From: an uncultured bacterium
Lineage (GTDB): Bacteria; Spirochaetota; Leptospiria; Leptospirales; Leptonemataceae
DNA length: 64,000 nucleotides
Reading direction: 5' to 3'
Assembly: GCA_937928085.1 (NCBI GenBank)
Contig: CALFVU010000004.1
Span: 62,001 to 126,000, forward strand
In this document: piece after piece, positions 1-8,296 of the stretch
Layout of the letters: every line of letters starts with the position of its first letter
How positions within the stretch are numbered: the first letter of the stretch is position 1
Translations under genes and position numbers: made by a program
Notes under the pieces: generated by a model
Seen by the model: the letters and a program-made list of their open reading frames with translations, nothing else
What the model was told of the DNA's origin: nothing
Database searches by the model: none

Positions 1-1
1 T

Positions 2-622
2 CGAATAGCACAAAAACAACAAGAAATTATAAAAAATATAAAATCTCGAAAAGAATTTTTATTAGGTGTGAATCAATATCCAAAACCAGATGATTTTTTA
101 TTAAACGAGTATAAAGAATTTAAACTAATTGGAACATATGATCCAAAAAGGAAAATTCAATTTTTTCGTGCAGCTACTTTTTTTGAAGAACTACGCCTCA
201 AAACAGAAAAGCTTTCTAAAGAGAAGGGTATACCCGTGGTGCAACTAATCCCTTTTGGAAAGTTGGCTCAACAAAGAGCTCGAGCTTCATTTATTTTGAA
301 TTTTTTTACAGTAGCTGGTTTTATCGTAAATGATCCGGGAGATTTAAAGAATAAAGAAACAATTATACAATTCTTAAAAGAAATTTCTTATAAAGAATCT
401 TTGATCAAATGTTATGTATTATGCTCTAGTGATGATGAATATCTTCCAATGTTTTTAGAAATCAAAGAAGAATTACAAAAACTCAAAAAACCGATTTTGA
501 TTGCTGGACTTCCTAAAGAATCTGAAGAGTTAAAAAACTTAGGAATTTTTGATTTCATTCACATAAAAAGTAATTTTTACGAAACTTTACTCAAATATCA
601 AAAACTATTTTTAGAAATTTAA
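2..622 (+). CDS. mutA: Methylmalonyl-CoA mutase small (beta) subunit, 3' part
   Basis: The reading frame is open to the left edge, so the GTG at 68 is an internal codon and the true start lies outside the window. The visible C-terminal ~206 residues begin with the end of the mutase domain (KEFLLGVNQYP, compare the usual TGVxEFP) and then a cobalamin-binding-like domain. That domain lacks DxHxxG and has instead PFGKLAQQRARASF, the pattern of the non-catalytic small subunit. In heterodimeric mutases this subunit partners the catalytic MutB in interconverting methylmalonyl-CoA and succinyl-CoA. No mutB follows; the next gene is on the other strand. The subunit assignment is by recall of family motifs. 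Confidence 0.7.
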   Translation, partial: RIAQKQQEIIKNIKSRKEFLLGVNQYPKPDDFLLNEYKEFKLIGTYDPKRKIQFFRAATFFEELRLKTEKLSKEKGIPVVQLIPFGKLAQQRARASFILNFFTVAGFIVNDPGDLKNKETIIQFLKEISYKESLIKCYVLCSSDDEYLPMFLEIKEELQKLKKPILIAGLPKESEELKNLGIFDFIHIKSNFYETLLKYQKLFLEI

Positions 623-1458
623 TCATTCTTTGATTTGGCATCTAGGGCTTTTTTTAAATATTCTAATGCATTTTGTTTGTTTCCAGAAAAAAGAGAAAGA
701 AGGCTTAAATCTAAATAAGCTTTCGAATCCTCTTTTTCTTGTATTTCTTTTGTTTTTAGAATCAATTTTTGTTGAATTTCCTCAGCAAATTGCTTATAAT
801 CATTTTCTCTTTTATTTTTTAAATCTTCTACATATTGCTCAAAAGATTTAAATTTATGATCCTTTTCTGTAATTTCTTTTAATTCTTCAAGAAACTCTTC
901 TGTTTTATTTAGTTTTAGTAATATCCCTGTTTTAAGATTTTTTAAAGTTAGATTTTCGGGAAATATTTTTAAATATTGATTACAAAATTCTAAAGCTTTT
1001 TCTAATTTTTCAGATTTGATCAAAGAAAGAACTATACCTTCGATTGCCAGCTTGTTATTTGGTTCTTTTTTTAAAATTAAAGAAAAGATTTTTAATGCGT
1101 TTTGAAAGTCACCTAACAGTTCATAAATGTAACCTAAAAGCAAATAACTTCTTATAAAATTAGAATTTATCTGTATGGACTCTAAAAGCATATTTTTGGA
1201 ATTTTCGTAATCTTGTATGTGAAAATATTCAATACCTAAATTATGCAAAGCATTAACATCTTTAGGAAAATATTTAAGGTATTCTGTATAAGCATTAATG
1301 GCTTGTTTATGACGATTTAGTTTTGAGGAAAGAAAGCCCAATTTAAACAACAATTTAGGATTTTTTAATTGAATATATATTTCTTTATAAATTTCAAAAG
1401 AGCGACTCCAATCTCCTTTTTGTTCAAGTTGCTTTGCTAAAATAAGTTTATCTTTCAT
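619..1458 (-). CDS. Cytoplasmic TPR-repeat protein
   Basis: A 279-residue protein made almost entirely of tetratricopeptide repeats. Repeats are clear at about residues 35-68, 69-102, 103-136 and 137-170, each with the small-residue/aromatic pattern (for example NALHNLGIEYFHIQDYENS). A charged helical stretch follows at about 195-240 and a last repeat at about 245-275. There is no signal peptide. It is the last gene of a minus-strand group with the PDZ lipoprotein and nadC, 16 bases after the nadC stop. It should be a protein-protein interaction scaffold, but nothing in the sequence names its partner. Its 3' end overlaps the convergent mutA end by 4 bases. Confidence 0.75.
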   Translation of the reverse strand: MKDKLILAKQLEQKGDWSRSFEIYKEIYIQLKNPKLLFKLGFLSSKLNRHKQAINAYTEYLKYFPKDVNALHNLGIEYFHIQDYENSKNMLLESIQINSNFIRSYLLLGYIYELLGDFQNALKIFSLILKKEPNNKLAIEGIVLSLIKSEKLEKALEFCNQYLKIFPENLTLKNLKTGILLKLNKTEEFLEELKEITEKDHKFKSFEQYVEDLKNKRENDYKQFAEEIQQKLILKTKEIQEKEDSKAYLDLSLLSLFSGNKQNALEYLKKALDAKSKND

Positions 1459-1474
1459 GATTTTTAATCTTATA

Positions 1475-2374
1475 TTAAATTTCCATGCTTATATCGAGAA
1501 ATTTTGCACTATGGGTTAGAAATCCCATACTTATTCCCACATCATTTATTTCTGATAGTTGTTGTAAATTTTCAGGTTTCCAACCACCAGAAATTTCAAC
1601 CAATGGCTTTTTTATATTGTGTTTCGTACACGTTTCTTCGATTCGTTTTAAACAATCTTTAATTTGATCAACATCCATATTATCTAACATAAGGATATCT
1701 ACCTTCGAAAGAATTGCTTCTTCTATTTGTTCGATGTTTTCTATTTCTACCTCTATAAGTTTATCGGGATATTTATGGCGAATCTTATCAACTGCTTTCT
1801 GAATTCCTTTTATTGCCTTTATATGATTATCCTTTAGCATTACCATATCGGACAAGTCAATTCTATGATTCGAACCACCACCACAGTAGACCGCATATTT
1901 TGCTAATTTTCGGTATCCAGGTATCGTTTTTCTTGTATCTAAAATATTAATTGTTGGATTAATCGTTTTTGCTAATTCTACTGTTTGATGTGTTAAGGTA
2001 CTTATCCCACTTAAATACTGCACAAAATTTAACAAAATTCTTTCAATTCTTAACAGTCCGCAAGTCTCTCCTTCTAGTTGAATTAAAATATCTTTTTTAT
2101 AAAATTTAGTACCATCGTTAAGAGAAAAAAGTAAATTTATATGATATTGAGTTATTTCGTTAAAAATATCGATTGTATGTTTGGTTATTTCTTTCCCACA
2201 AAATATTCCATCAGTTTTAGCAATTAAAGAAGCAAAGCTTTTGTGATCCCGACTAAAAATCGTCTCAGACGTAATATCACCTTCTGGTGCATCTTCTTTT
2301 ATAGCTAAACGGATCAAATATTCAACATCCTCTTTTTGGATGTGATCTACGGGAGTTGTATAATGCTTTGCCAT
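1475..2374 (-). CDS. nadC: Quinolinate phosphoribosyltransferase (nicotinate-nucleotide pyrophosphorylase)
   Basis: Makes nicotinate mononucleotide from quinolinate and PRPP in de novo NAD synthesis. The 299-residue length is normal. Family motifs are present: EDAPEGDITSE near the N terminus, DTRKTIPGYRKLAKYAVYCG, the HRIDLSD segment, LKDNH, and late barrel strands with VDILMLDNMD and EISGG. The ATG directly follows the TAA of the upstream PDZ lipoprotein gene, so the two are probably translationally coupled. No nadA or nadB is in the window, so the rest of the pathway must be elsewhere. Confidence 0.95.
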   Translation of the reverse strand: MAKHYTTPVDHIQKEDVEYLIRLAIKEDAPEGDITSETIFSRDHKSFASLIAKTDGIFCGKEITKHTIDIFNEITQYHINLLFSLNDGTKFYKKDILIQLEGETCGLLRIERILLNFVQYLSGISTLTHQTVELAKTINPTINILDTRKTIPGYRKLAKYAVYCGGGSNHRIDLSDMVMLKDNHIKAIKGIQKAVDKIRHKYPDKLIEVEIENIEQIEEAILSKVDILMLDNMDVDQIKDCLKRIEETCTKHNIKKPLVEISGGWKPENLQQLSEINDVGISMGFLTHSAKFLDISMEI

Positions 2375-2764
2375 TTATTTTATATTATATTTATGTTTAT
2401 ATTTTTCTGGAATAGGTTCTAATGTAGCTTTTAGAACGGTCTTTTTACCATTTAATTTTATTACTTCAATGTAGACTTCTGTTCCGGGCTTTAAAGAAAA
2501 GATATTTTCTCTTAAAGTATAAGAACCAACAACAGGATAACCATTAGCAGATAGAATGAAATCCCCCGGTTCTATTCCACTTTTTGATGCTGGACTATCG
2601 GGAAAAACCTCTGCTACTTGGATTCCATTACTGGTTTCTATATAAAGTATACCCAAATATGCTTGATTTTCCTGTACATTTTGGGGGTTTGGATTAACAG
2701 ATTCTTGTTTTGATTTACAAAAAAAGAAAAAAAAGAAAAAGAAGAAAAGAATAGATCTCTTCAT
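2375..2764 (-). CDS. Small PDZ-domain lipoprotein
   Basis: A 129-residue predicted lipoprotein. The signal is MKRSIL followed by nine consecutive Phe and a Cys at residue 16, a very relaxed lipobox of the kind tolerated in spirochaetes. Residues about 30-115 form one PDZ domain: AYLGILYIE, VFPDSPASKSGIEPGDFIL, then a NG turn and a closing strand. There is no protease domain, so it is not a DegP/HtrA enzyme; it may bind the C termini of other exported proteins. It is first in the group with nadC and the TPR gene. The A-rich coding strand of the signal contains runs of 7 and 8 identical bases. Confidence 0.75.
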   Translation of the reverse strand: MKRSILFFFFFFFFFCKSKQESVNPNPQNVQENQAYLGILYIETSNGIQVAEVFPDSPASKSGIEPGDFILSANGYPVVGSYTLRENIFSLKPGTEVYIEVIKLNGKKTVLKATLEPIPEKYKHKYNIK

Positions 2765-2857
2765 AAAGTATATTTTTTTCTTCTCACTAAAAACTCAACC
2801 AAAAAAAAGATAAAATCCCTATTATAAAAAAAAAGTTAATTTCCCTTTTTCTTTAAC

Positions 2858-3085
2858 TTATTTCTTTTTTGTTGTTTTTTTTGTTGTTGTTTTTTTTGCA
2901 GTTTTTTTTGTAGCTTTTTTAGTTGTCATAGTACCACCTTTCCATCCTTTTCTGTATGCTTGATCTGAAATTTGTTTTGGTTTAAGATTATATATTTTAG
3001 CAATTTGCGTTGGACCTTCCCCCGCTATGTATCTTCTTTCGATATCTTCTTGCTCCTTCTTACTTAATTCACTCCATTTTCGCAT
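2858..3085 (-). CDS. Small HTH protein with Lys/Thr-rich basic tail
   Basis: The start is placed at the ATG at 3085 because AGGAG lies 9 bases upstream; the longer frame to 3103 has no ribosome binding site. The 75-residue product has an acidic/basic N-terminal helix, a helix-turn-helix-like segment at about residues 24-48 (GPTQIAKIYNLKPKQIS, resembling terminase-small-subunit or sigma-like HTH), and a tail from about 53 made only of Thr, Lys and Ala. Such tails occur in histone H1-like and other nonspecific DNA-binding proteins. Probably a small nucleoid or regulatory DNA-binding protein; family not identified. Confidence 0.65.
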   Translation of the reverse strand: MRKWSELSKKEQEDIERRYIAGEGPTQIAKIYNLKPKQISDQAYRKGWKGGTMTTKKATKKTAKKTTTKKTTKKK

Positions 3086-3286
3086 TTTAGTGCTCCTAAT
3101 CAATTTTAAATCAACGCTTGTCTTTACTTTAATTTTTCCATATCTAATAAATTTTTTAATATATTAATTTATAAATAAATCATTTCGTTTTTTTTGTCAA
3201 TTTTTTTTAATAGTAATGTATAGTTTTTTATAATTTTTTTTATAATTTTTTTATAAAACATAAACGATAATACTAAATAATAATAA

Positions 3287-3305
3287 AAAACTACTTTATA
3301 GTTTT
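3287..3305 (-). terminator. Possible intrinsic terminator after mltG
   Basis: Read on the minus strand, AAAACTA and TAGTTTT form a 7-bp stem around a 5-base loop and are followed by a T-rich run. It lies about 30 bases after the mltG stop, the right place to end the long minus-strand run. The stem is almost all A-T, so it is weak and could be chance in this DNA. Confidence 0.35.
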
Positions 3306-3335
3306 ATTTAAAATAGAAATGTGAAATTATGAATG

Positions 3336-4298
3336 TTACTTTACAGTATCCCAATAAAGTTTTTTTGCTCTAAGATGTTCCTGGTAAGTTTTTGAAAAAT
3401 AATGTTTACCATCCGGCATTAAAACAAAATACAAATATTCTGTAGTTTCCGGAAAGAAAGAAGCCTTTAATGCTTCTAATCCTGGATTTGAAATAGGTGT
3501 AGGGGGAAGTCCTTTATATTTATAAGTATTATAAGGAGAATCGATTTCTAAATCTTTTAAAGTTAACTTTTTTTTGGGGTTTTTTAGTATATATTGTATA
3601 GTTGGATCTGCTTGTAGCTTGAATTTTTTTTTTATTCGATTATAATACACACTTGCCATGATAGGCAATTCCTCTTTGTGAATTGCTTCTCTCTCTATAA
3701 TCGATGCAATGATTACTTTCTCGTATAATTCTTTAGAAGGGATGGTTTTGGGATCAAGAAAAGTACTTAACTTAGTATAAAACATTTTGATCATAATCTC
3801 GTGTATTTGTCTTATCGAAAGTTGAGGATCAATAGTATATGTTTCTGGAAATAAAAAACCTTCGGAAGTCAAACCTTGTATTTTATATTTTTGTAAAACT
3901 TCTTTATCTTTAGTGATTTGTATAAATTCTTCAGAATTTTTAACATATCCTAATTCTGTAAAATATTCTCCGATCTGATAGTTAGACCAGCCTTCTATAA
4001 TCGTAAATTGCACCATTTTTACTTTACCACTAGTTAAGTACTCTAGAATTTCGTAGGTACTCATTTTTTTTTCTAATTCATAAACACCTGCTTTGATTTT
4101 TTTATCACTAAACCATAATTTAGCTACTATTTTAAAAAATAGTTCACTTGTGATCAAATCCTTCTCTTTTAATTTCTTTGAAACATAATCTATAGTTTTG
4201 CCCCTAGGAACTGTAAAAAGAATTTTATCTTGTTTCTCTGTGGGTTGTGCATATAAACAATTAAAAAAAAATAAGAATAAAAGAGTTTTTAAATTCAT
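3336..4298 (-). CDS. mltG: Endolytic murein transglycosylase MltG (YceG family)
   Basis: Cuts nascent glycan strands in the periplasm and thereby limits peptidoglycan strand length. The 320-residue protein has a hydrophobic N-terminal export signal (to about residue 17), a LysM-like region with PRGKTIDYVSKKLKEK, and the YceG catalytic domain. Visible signatures are TSEGFLFPETY, ASIIEREA (containing the expected catalytic Glu), YYNRIKKKFKLQADPT, and the closing SPYNTYKYKGLPPTPISNPG. Its ATG overlaps the TGA of the upstream glycosyltransferase gene (ATGA), so both are probably translated from one message. Confidence 0.93.
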   Translation of the reverse strand: MNLKTLLFLFFFNCLYAQPTEKQDKILFTVPRGKTIDYVSKKLKEKDLITSELFFKIVAKLWFSDKKIKAGVYELEKKMSTYEILEYLTSGKVKMVQFTIIEGWSNYQIGEYFTELGYVKNSEEFIQITKDKEVLQKYKIQGLTSEGFLFPETYTIDPQLSIRQIHEIMIKMFYTKLSTFLDPKTIPSKELYEKVIIASIIEREAIHKEELPIMASVYYNRIKKKFKLQADPTIQYILKNPKKKLTLKDLEIDSPYNTYKYKGLPPTPISNPGLEALKASFFPETTEYLYFVLMPDGKHYFSKTYQEHLRAKKLYWDTVK

Positions 4299-5122
4299 TT
4301 CTTTTGTGTTTGATATGTGTAGTCTAGCCTTAAATTAGATGGTCTGTCTATGATTTTATTTTGTAATTCATACATTTTTGCATTTTTTAAAAATGTAGAA
4401 AAAGAGGAGGCAACAGCAATTGTAAAACCAGCGAAACCATCTAAAAATCCTAACTTAAAAATATAAATTTCTAAGAATTTAAAAATTGGCTTATATAAAC
4501 ATTTAAGAAGACTAAACTTTTTTCCTTGGTAATATCGATTAAAAGCTACAATTGAGGAAAATTTATTAATCGTATCTACCTGATGGGATAAATCTTTAAA
4601 ACTATAATGAATGATATCTCCTTTAAGTGTGTTTCCTTTACCATCAATAGTTATATAATCATGAGGATTCTCCCCCACCCAAACTGCTTTACTTTTTTTA
4701 AAAAGTCTATATTTTTTTTGAGGATACCATCCACTATTATAAATAAATCTACCTAAATGGTAAGTTAATCGAGGTATTTTATATCCTTCGTATTGATTAA
4801 GGATTTCCTTATTTTTTTTTAGATAGATAATCTCTTGCTTTAGGGGTAAAGATACTCTTTCATCTGCATCTAAAGAAAGTACCCATTCATTACTGCTTAA
4901 TTTTAAAGCTCTATTTTTTTGTTCTACATGTCCATCAAAAGGATGTTGGAAAAACTTAACTTTGGGATAGGAAGTACAAATCTCCTTCGTTTTATCTGTG
5001 CTATAAGAATCAAGCACAATGATTTCGTCAGCTATTTCAATTATAGATTCTATACAATCTTTGATATTTTTTTCTTCGTTATAAGTGATAATAACAACAC
5101 TAATTTTTTCTTCGTTACTCAT
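4295..5122 (-). CDS. Family 2 glycosyltransferase (WaaE/KdtX-like)
   Basis: The ATG at 5122 is preferred over an upstream TTG at 5158; it overlaps the TAA of the preceding gene, suggesting coupling. The N-terminal GT-A domain shows SVVIITYNEEKNIKDC, EIIVLDSYSTDKT and WVLSLDADERV (DxD-type metal site). The C-terminal part (KYRLFKKS, NPHDYI, HYSFKDL) is typical of the lipopolysaccharide-core transferase WaaE/KdtX group, and a hydrophobic segment lies near residue 225. Likely role: adding a sugar to LPS core or another surface glycan at the inner membrane. Donor and acceptor cannot be read from the sequence. Confidence 0.85.
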   Translation of the reverse strand: MSNEEKISVVIITYNEEKNIKDCIESIIEIADEIIVLDSYSTDKTKEICTSYPKVKFFQHPFDGHVEQKNRALKLSSNEWVLSLDADERVSLPLKQEIIYLKKNKEILNQYEGYKIPRLTYHLGRFIYNSGWYPQKKYRLFKKSKAVWVGENPHDYITIDGKGNTLKGDIIHYSFKDLSHQVDTINKFSSIVAFNRYYQGKKFSLLKCLYKPIFKFLEIYIFKLGFLDGFAGFTIAVASSFSTFLKNAKMYELQNKIIDRPSNLRLDYTYQTQKK

Positions 5123-5894
5123 CGATATAGTTTGGTTTTCTTTTTTCTTGTAATGCAAGTATTGCTTCTTGGAAGTCCTTTGTTAAAAAATTATAAGATT
5201 GACTAATTGATTCTATTTCTAAGGATTCTTCTAAGGTTTTTACTGTTTGTAAGTTCTTCTTTAGCATTTTTAAAGGCTTGGGTGCATTTTCGGAAATTTC
5301 TTTTGCAATCTCTATAGTTTTATCTAAAATTTCTTCTCTTTTAAATACTCCATTACATAATCCTTTTTGATATGCTTCGATTCCATTAATAACTTTTCCA
5401 GTGAATAATAGTTCTTGAGCTAAAGAATATCCAGCAATTTGTTTTACCAAAAAGGTACTTCCCATACCGGGATGAATACCTATTTTTACGAAATTAAACG
5501 AATATTTACCATCTTCAACAAAATATCGTAGATCACAAGCTAAAGCAAAACTAAGAGCTGCACCTATAGCATGACCATTTACTGCTGCAATCACAAGAAA
5601 AGGCATGTTCATCACTTCTAGAAAAAGACTATAAAAATGCTTCATAAATTTCTGGTTTTCTTCAAAAGTCTTATGCATAAAACTTTTTAGTAAATCAAAA
5701 TCACCACCGCTAGAAAAAACTCCATTTTTACCTGTTATGATTAATACTCTTAAATTCTGTTCTTTCTCTAAATCTTTAAGACGTTGATAAAACTCCAGTC
5801 CCATTTCGTAACTCATTGAATTTTTTGTTAAAGGATTATCAAAATACAAAATTTTTATATAAGAATTTATGGTTTGTAGATCAATAAAACTCAT
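5115..5894 (-). CDS. Enoyl-CoA hydratase/isomerase (crotonase) family protein lacking the hydratase Glu pair
   Basis: A 259-residue crotonase-fold protein. The oxyanion-hole loops are visible (NGVFSSGGDFDLL and AAVNGHAIGAALSFALACDLRY), as is the KIGIHPGMGSTF segment. However, the two Glu residues that act in classical enoyl-CoA hydratase do not line up: the first falls on Ser in GAALSFA and the second on Phe in SFNFVKIG. It should therefore bind an acyl-CoA but may carry out a different crotonase reaction. It follows the MetS-like gene by 8 bases and overlaps the glycosyltransferase start. Confidence 0.8.
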   Translation of the reverse strand: MSFIDLQTINSYIKILYFDNPLTKNSMSYEMGLEFYQRLKDLEKEQNLRVLIITGKNGVFSSGGDFDLLKSFMHKTFEENQKFMKHFYSLFLEVMNMPFLVIAAVNGHAIGAALSFALACDLRYFVEDGKYSFNFVKIGIHPGMGSTFLVKQIAGYSLAQELLFTGKVINGIEAYQKGLCNGVFKREEILDKTIEIAKEISENAPKPLKMLKKNLQTVKTLEESLEIESISQSYNFLTKDFQEAILALQEKRKPNYIDE

Positions 5895-5902
5895 TTTAAA
5901 TC

Positions 5903-6058
5903 CTATTGATTTTCATTTATATCTGGTGTTTCATCCAAAGTAGAATGAAGATGCTCTATAGTTTTTTTATGAGTCAATACTAAAAATAAGGAAAAACCAA
6001 ATAAAATTGTAACAAAACTAATCGAAAATATCATTATGATCCAACCGCCCAAAGTCAT
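5903..6058 (-). CDS. Small MetS-like subunit of the Na+ symporter
   Basis: A 51-residue protein starting MTLGGWIIMIFSISF and ending in an acidic tail. It has one transmembrane helix at about residues 5-28, then THKKTIEHLH. The short hydrophobic protein with an early GGWI motif matches the MetS-type partners found directly after NSS-family importers such as MetP. Its ATG overlaps the TGA of the transporter gene (ATGA), the strongest evidence that it is real and co-translated. It probably assists transport or stability of the symporter in the inner membrane. Confidence 0.75.
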   Translation of the reverse strand: MTLGGWIIMIFSISFVTILFGFSLFLVLTHKKTIEHLHSTLDETPDINENQ

Positions 6059-7620
6059 AATTGTTTCTCCTTTTCGTTCCAATTTCTGTTAGCTTGAACA
6101 ATTAAAAATATAAAAAATAAAGAAAGTATGACAATAAAATAGAAAGTAATTCTTGCATTAAAATTGATCTGTAGAGTTTTTATGTATTCTGGTAGTTTTT
6201 GATATAACCAAGCAACAAAAACAATCAACAAATAGCCCGGAGAGATATATTGGATCACATATTTTACAAATTTAGGGATTTTAATAATTGAACCCATCTG
6301 AGCTTCTTCTAAAATTTTATCAGCACCAACCACCCAACCTCCTAAAATTACTTGAATAATTGCAAGAAGAAAAATACCAAGAGTTCCAATCCAAAAATCC
6401 ATTATGTCTAAAGCAATCAAATCTTTCGAAAAATATACAACAAATAAACTACCAAATAAAGTTACAAAAGACAATATAGAAATACTAACTCTTCTTGTAG
6501 CACCTAATCCTTCTTCCAGAAAAGCAATCGATGGTTGTAACATAGATATGGAACTTGTGAGCGCTGCAATAAAAAGTAAAAAAAACCAAAGAAAACCAAA
6601 AAAATTACCGAAAGTCATTTTTTCGAAAACATAAGGTAAAGTAATAAAACCTAACTGAAAAACACTTTCAGAAATACCTTCTTGACCTAGAAAAACAAAA
6701 GCAGCGGGAATTGTAATCATTCCACCCAAAGCAACCTCTGCAAATGTATTTCCAGCAAGAGAAGTTGTAGAAGAGAGCAATACATCTTCATTTTTTTTTA
6801 AATAGCTTGCATAGGTTATGATAATTCCAAAACCAACAGATAAAGAAAAAAAAATCTGCCCTGCAGCAGCAAGCCACATATCTGCATTCATTAAAGATTC
6901 AATAAAACTTTTTTCTTGAGTGCCAGGATTCCACATAAAGCCCAAACCATTTAGAACATTTCTTTCGGGATATTCTGGATTTGGCGTACCTAAAGTAAGA
7001 ACACGAATTAAAATAATGAAAGCAATAAGAAATAAAAGAGGAATACCTATTCTACTAACAAATTCAATTCCTTTAACAAGCCCTTTGTAAATAATAAACA
7101 TGTTGATTGAATAACAAAATAAAAGAAAGTATAAAATGTGAGATTGAGAAGAATAAAAAAGAATGCCATCTTGTTTAATGCCTGTAAAATTAACAAAAAA
7201 TTCTTGATATGCATTTTCAGCTTGATTCAAAGGAAAAACACCAGTTAAATATAAAAATGCATAATACAAAGACCAGGATTCTATAAAAATATAATACATA
7301 TAAATACCAACAGGAACTAACAAACCTAAAAAACCTAGATATGAAGAGTATCGATTCTTCCATAAAATCCTATAGATACCTGGAGTAGAATGAAATCCTT
7401 TAGAACCCCCAATTCTACCTAACGACCATTCCAACCAGGCAATTGGAATTCCAAGGAAAATCAAAGCGAAAAAATAAGGAATCATAAAACTTCCGCCTTC
7501 ATATTTTGCTGCAAGTCCAGGAAATCTTAAAAAATTTCCTAATCCTATAGCACTACCCATTACAGCCAGTACAACCCCAATTAAAGAGCCCCAGTTTTCT
7601 TGCTTTCTTGTAGATTTCAT
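6055..7620 (-). CDS. Sodium-dependent amino acid transporter (NSS/SNF family)
   Basis: A 521-residue polytopic membrane protein with the NSS signature at the N terminus: NWGSLIGVVLAVMGSAIG, then GNFLRFPGLAAKYEGGSF, containing the unwound TM1 and sodium-site residues. About 11-12 membrane segments are apparent. Length and the small downstream MetS-like partner fit bacterial importers of methionine, alanine or other neutral amino acids; the substrate is not determined. A strong GGAGG precedes the ATG at 7620. It leads a minus-strand run that includes the small subunit, the crotonase-like protein, the glycosyltransferase and mltG. Confidence 0.92.
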   Translation of the reverse strand: MKSTRKQENWGSLIGVVLAVMGSAIGLGNFLRFPGLAAKYEGGSFMIPYFFALIFLGIPIAWLEWSLGRIGGSKGFHSTPGIYRILWKNRYSSYLGFLGLLVPVGIYMYYIFIESWSLYYAFLYLTGVFPLNQAENAYQEFFVNFTGIKQDGILFYSSQSHILYFLLFCYSINMFIIYKGLVKGIEFVSRIGIPLLFLIAFIILIRVLTLGTPNPEYPERNVLNGLGFMWNPGTQEKSFIESLMNADMWLAAAGQIFFSLSVGFGIIITYASYLKKNEDVLLSSTTSLAGNTFAEVALGGMITIPAAFVFLGQEGISESVFQLGFITLPYVFEKMTFGNFFGFLWFFLLFIAALTSSISMLQPSIAFLEEGLGATRRVSISILSFVTLFGSLFVVYFSKDLIALDIMDFWIGTLGIFLLAIIQVILGGWVVGADKILEEAQMGSIIKIPKFVKYVIQYISPGYLLIVFVAWLYQKLPEYIKTLQINFNARITFYFIVILSLFFIFLIVQANRNWNEKEKQL

Positions 7621-7858
7621 TTCCCCTCCATAAATTTGATAAAATTATTAAAATTTTTATAAATTTAACTTGTCAATTTGATTTTCAAAGTCTACATTTC
7701 GAAAGCTTGAAACTTAAAACTAAAAAGTAATTTATTTTTTTATAAATTTTGATACTAAACCATATTTTATGATCATTTTAAAAAAAATATTGTTGTAATT
7801 CTAAAAACAGATTTTTTGTACACTAAATCAAAAGATTAATCAAAAAAAGGAGTAAGAT

Positions 7859-8287
7859 ATGAGAAAACTTATTATATTAATAACAGTTTTAGCTTTTAGC
7901 TTAACTCAGTGTAAAGATCAAAAGAAAGAACAACTTCTGATAGAACTTGCAAAACTAGAAAATGAACACAAACAAAGCATGGAACACCATCAACATATGT
8001 TAGAGGAGCATAAAACTTTAGAAGAAAATTTTAATAAAAAATCAAAAAAATTAGATAAAAAAGTTTTAGAAGAATATCAAAACCTTTTAAAAAGTCATAC
8101 AGAGATAATGAAATCTCATGAAGAAATTTACAAACAACATGAAGAAGCTTTTGCTAAAGCAAAAAATCTTTCAACAAATGAATTGGAACAATTAGTAAAT
8201 AAGATCAAATCCGAGCATCAAAAAATTTTAGAAGAACATGATAAAATACATCAAGATCATCTAAAGGTTATGGAAGCGATTAAGTAA
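7859..8287 (+). CDS. Histidine-rich coiled-coil lipoprotein
   Basis: A 142-residue lipoprotein: signal to LTQC (Cys18), then an almost uninterrupted charged helix rich in Glu, Lys, Leu and His. Twelve His are present. Nine of them fall in three triads with exact 7-residue spacing: 37/44/51, 80/87/94 and 120/127/134, with extra His at 43, 46 and 131. In a coiled coil this puts His on one face, suggesting metal or heme binding or pH sensing at the membrane surface; that role is inference. AGGAG precedes the ATG, and a hairpin follows the stop. No family recognised. Confidence 0.8.
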   Translation: MRKLIILITVLAFSLTQCKDQKKEQLLIELAKLENEHKQSMEHHQHMLEEHKTLEENFNKKSKKLDKKVLEEYQNLLKSHTEIMKSHEEIYKQHEEAFAKAKNLSTNELEQLVNKIKSEHQKILEEHDKIHQDHLKVMEAIK

Positions 8288-8296
8288 TTCAATTTA

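Noticed and set aside
3220-3260. Direct repeat of TTTTTTATAA units
   Set aside because: Three imperfect copies in very AT-rich intergenic DNA; low complexity rather than a meaningful repeat.
4919-5206. Plus-strand frame of 95 codons
   Set aside because: It is antisense to the glycosyltransferase and crotonase-like genes, which have clear domains.
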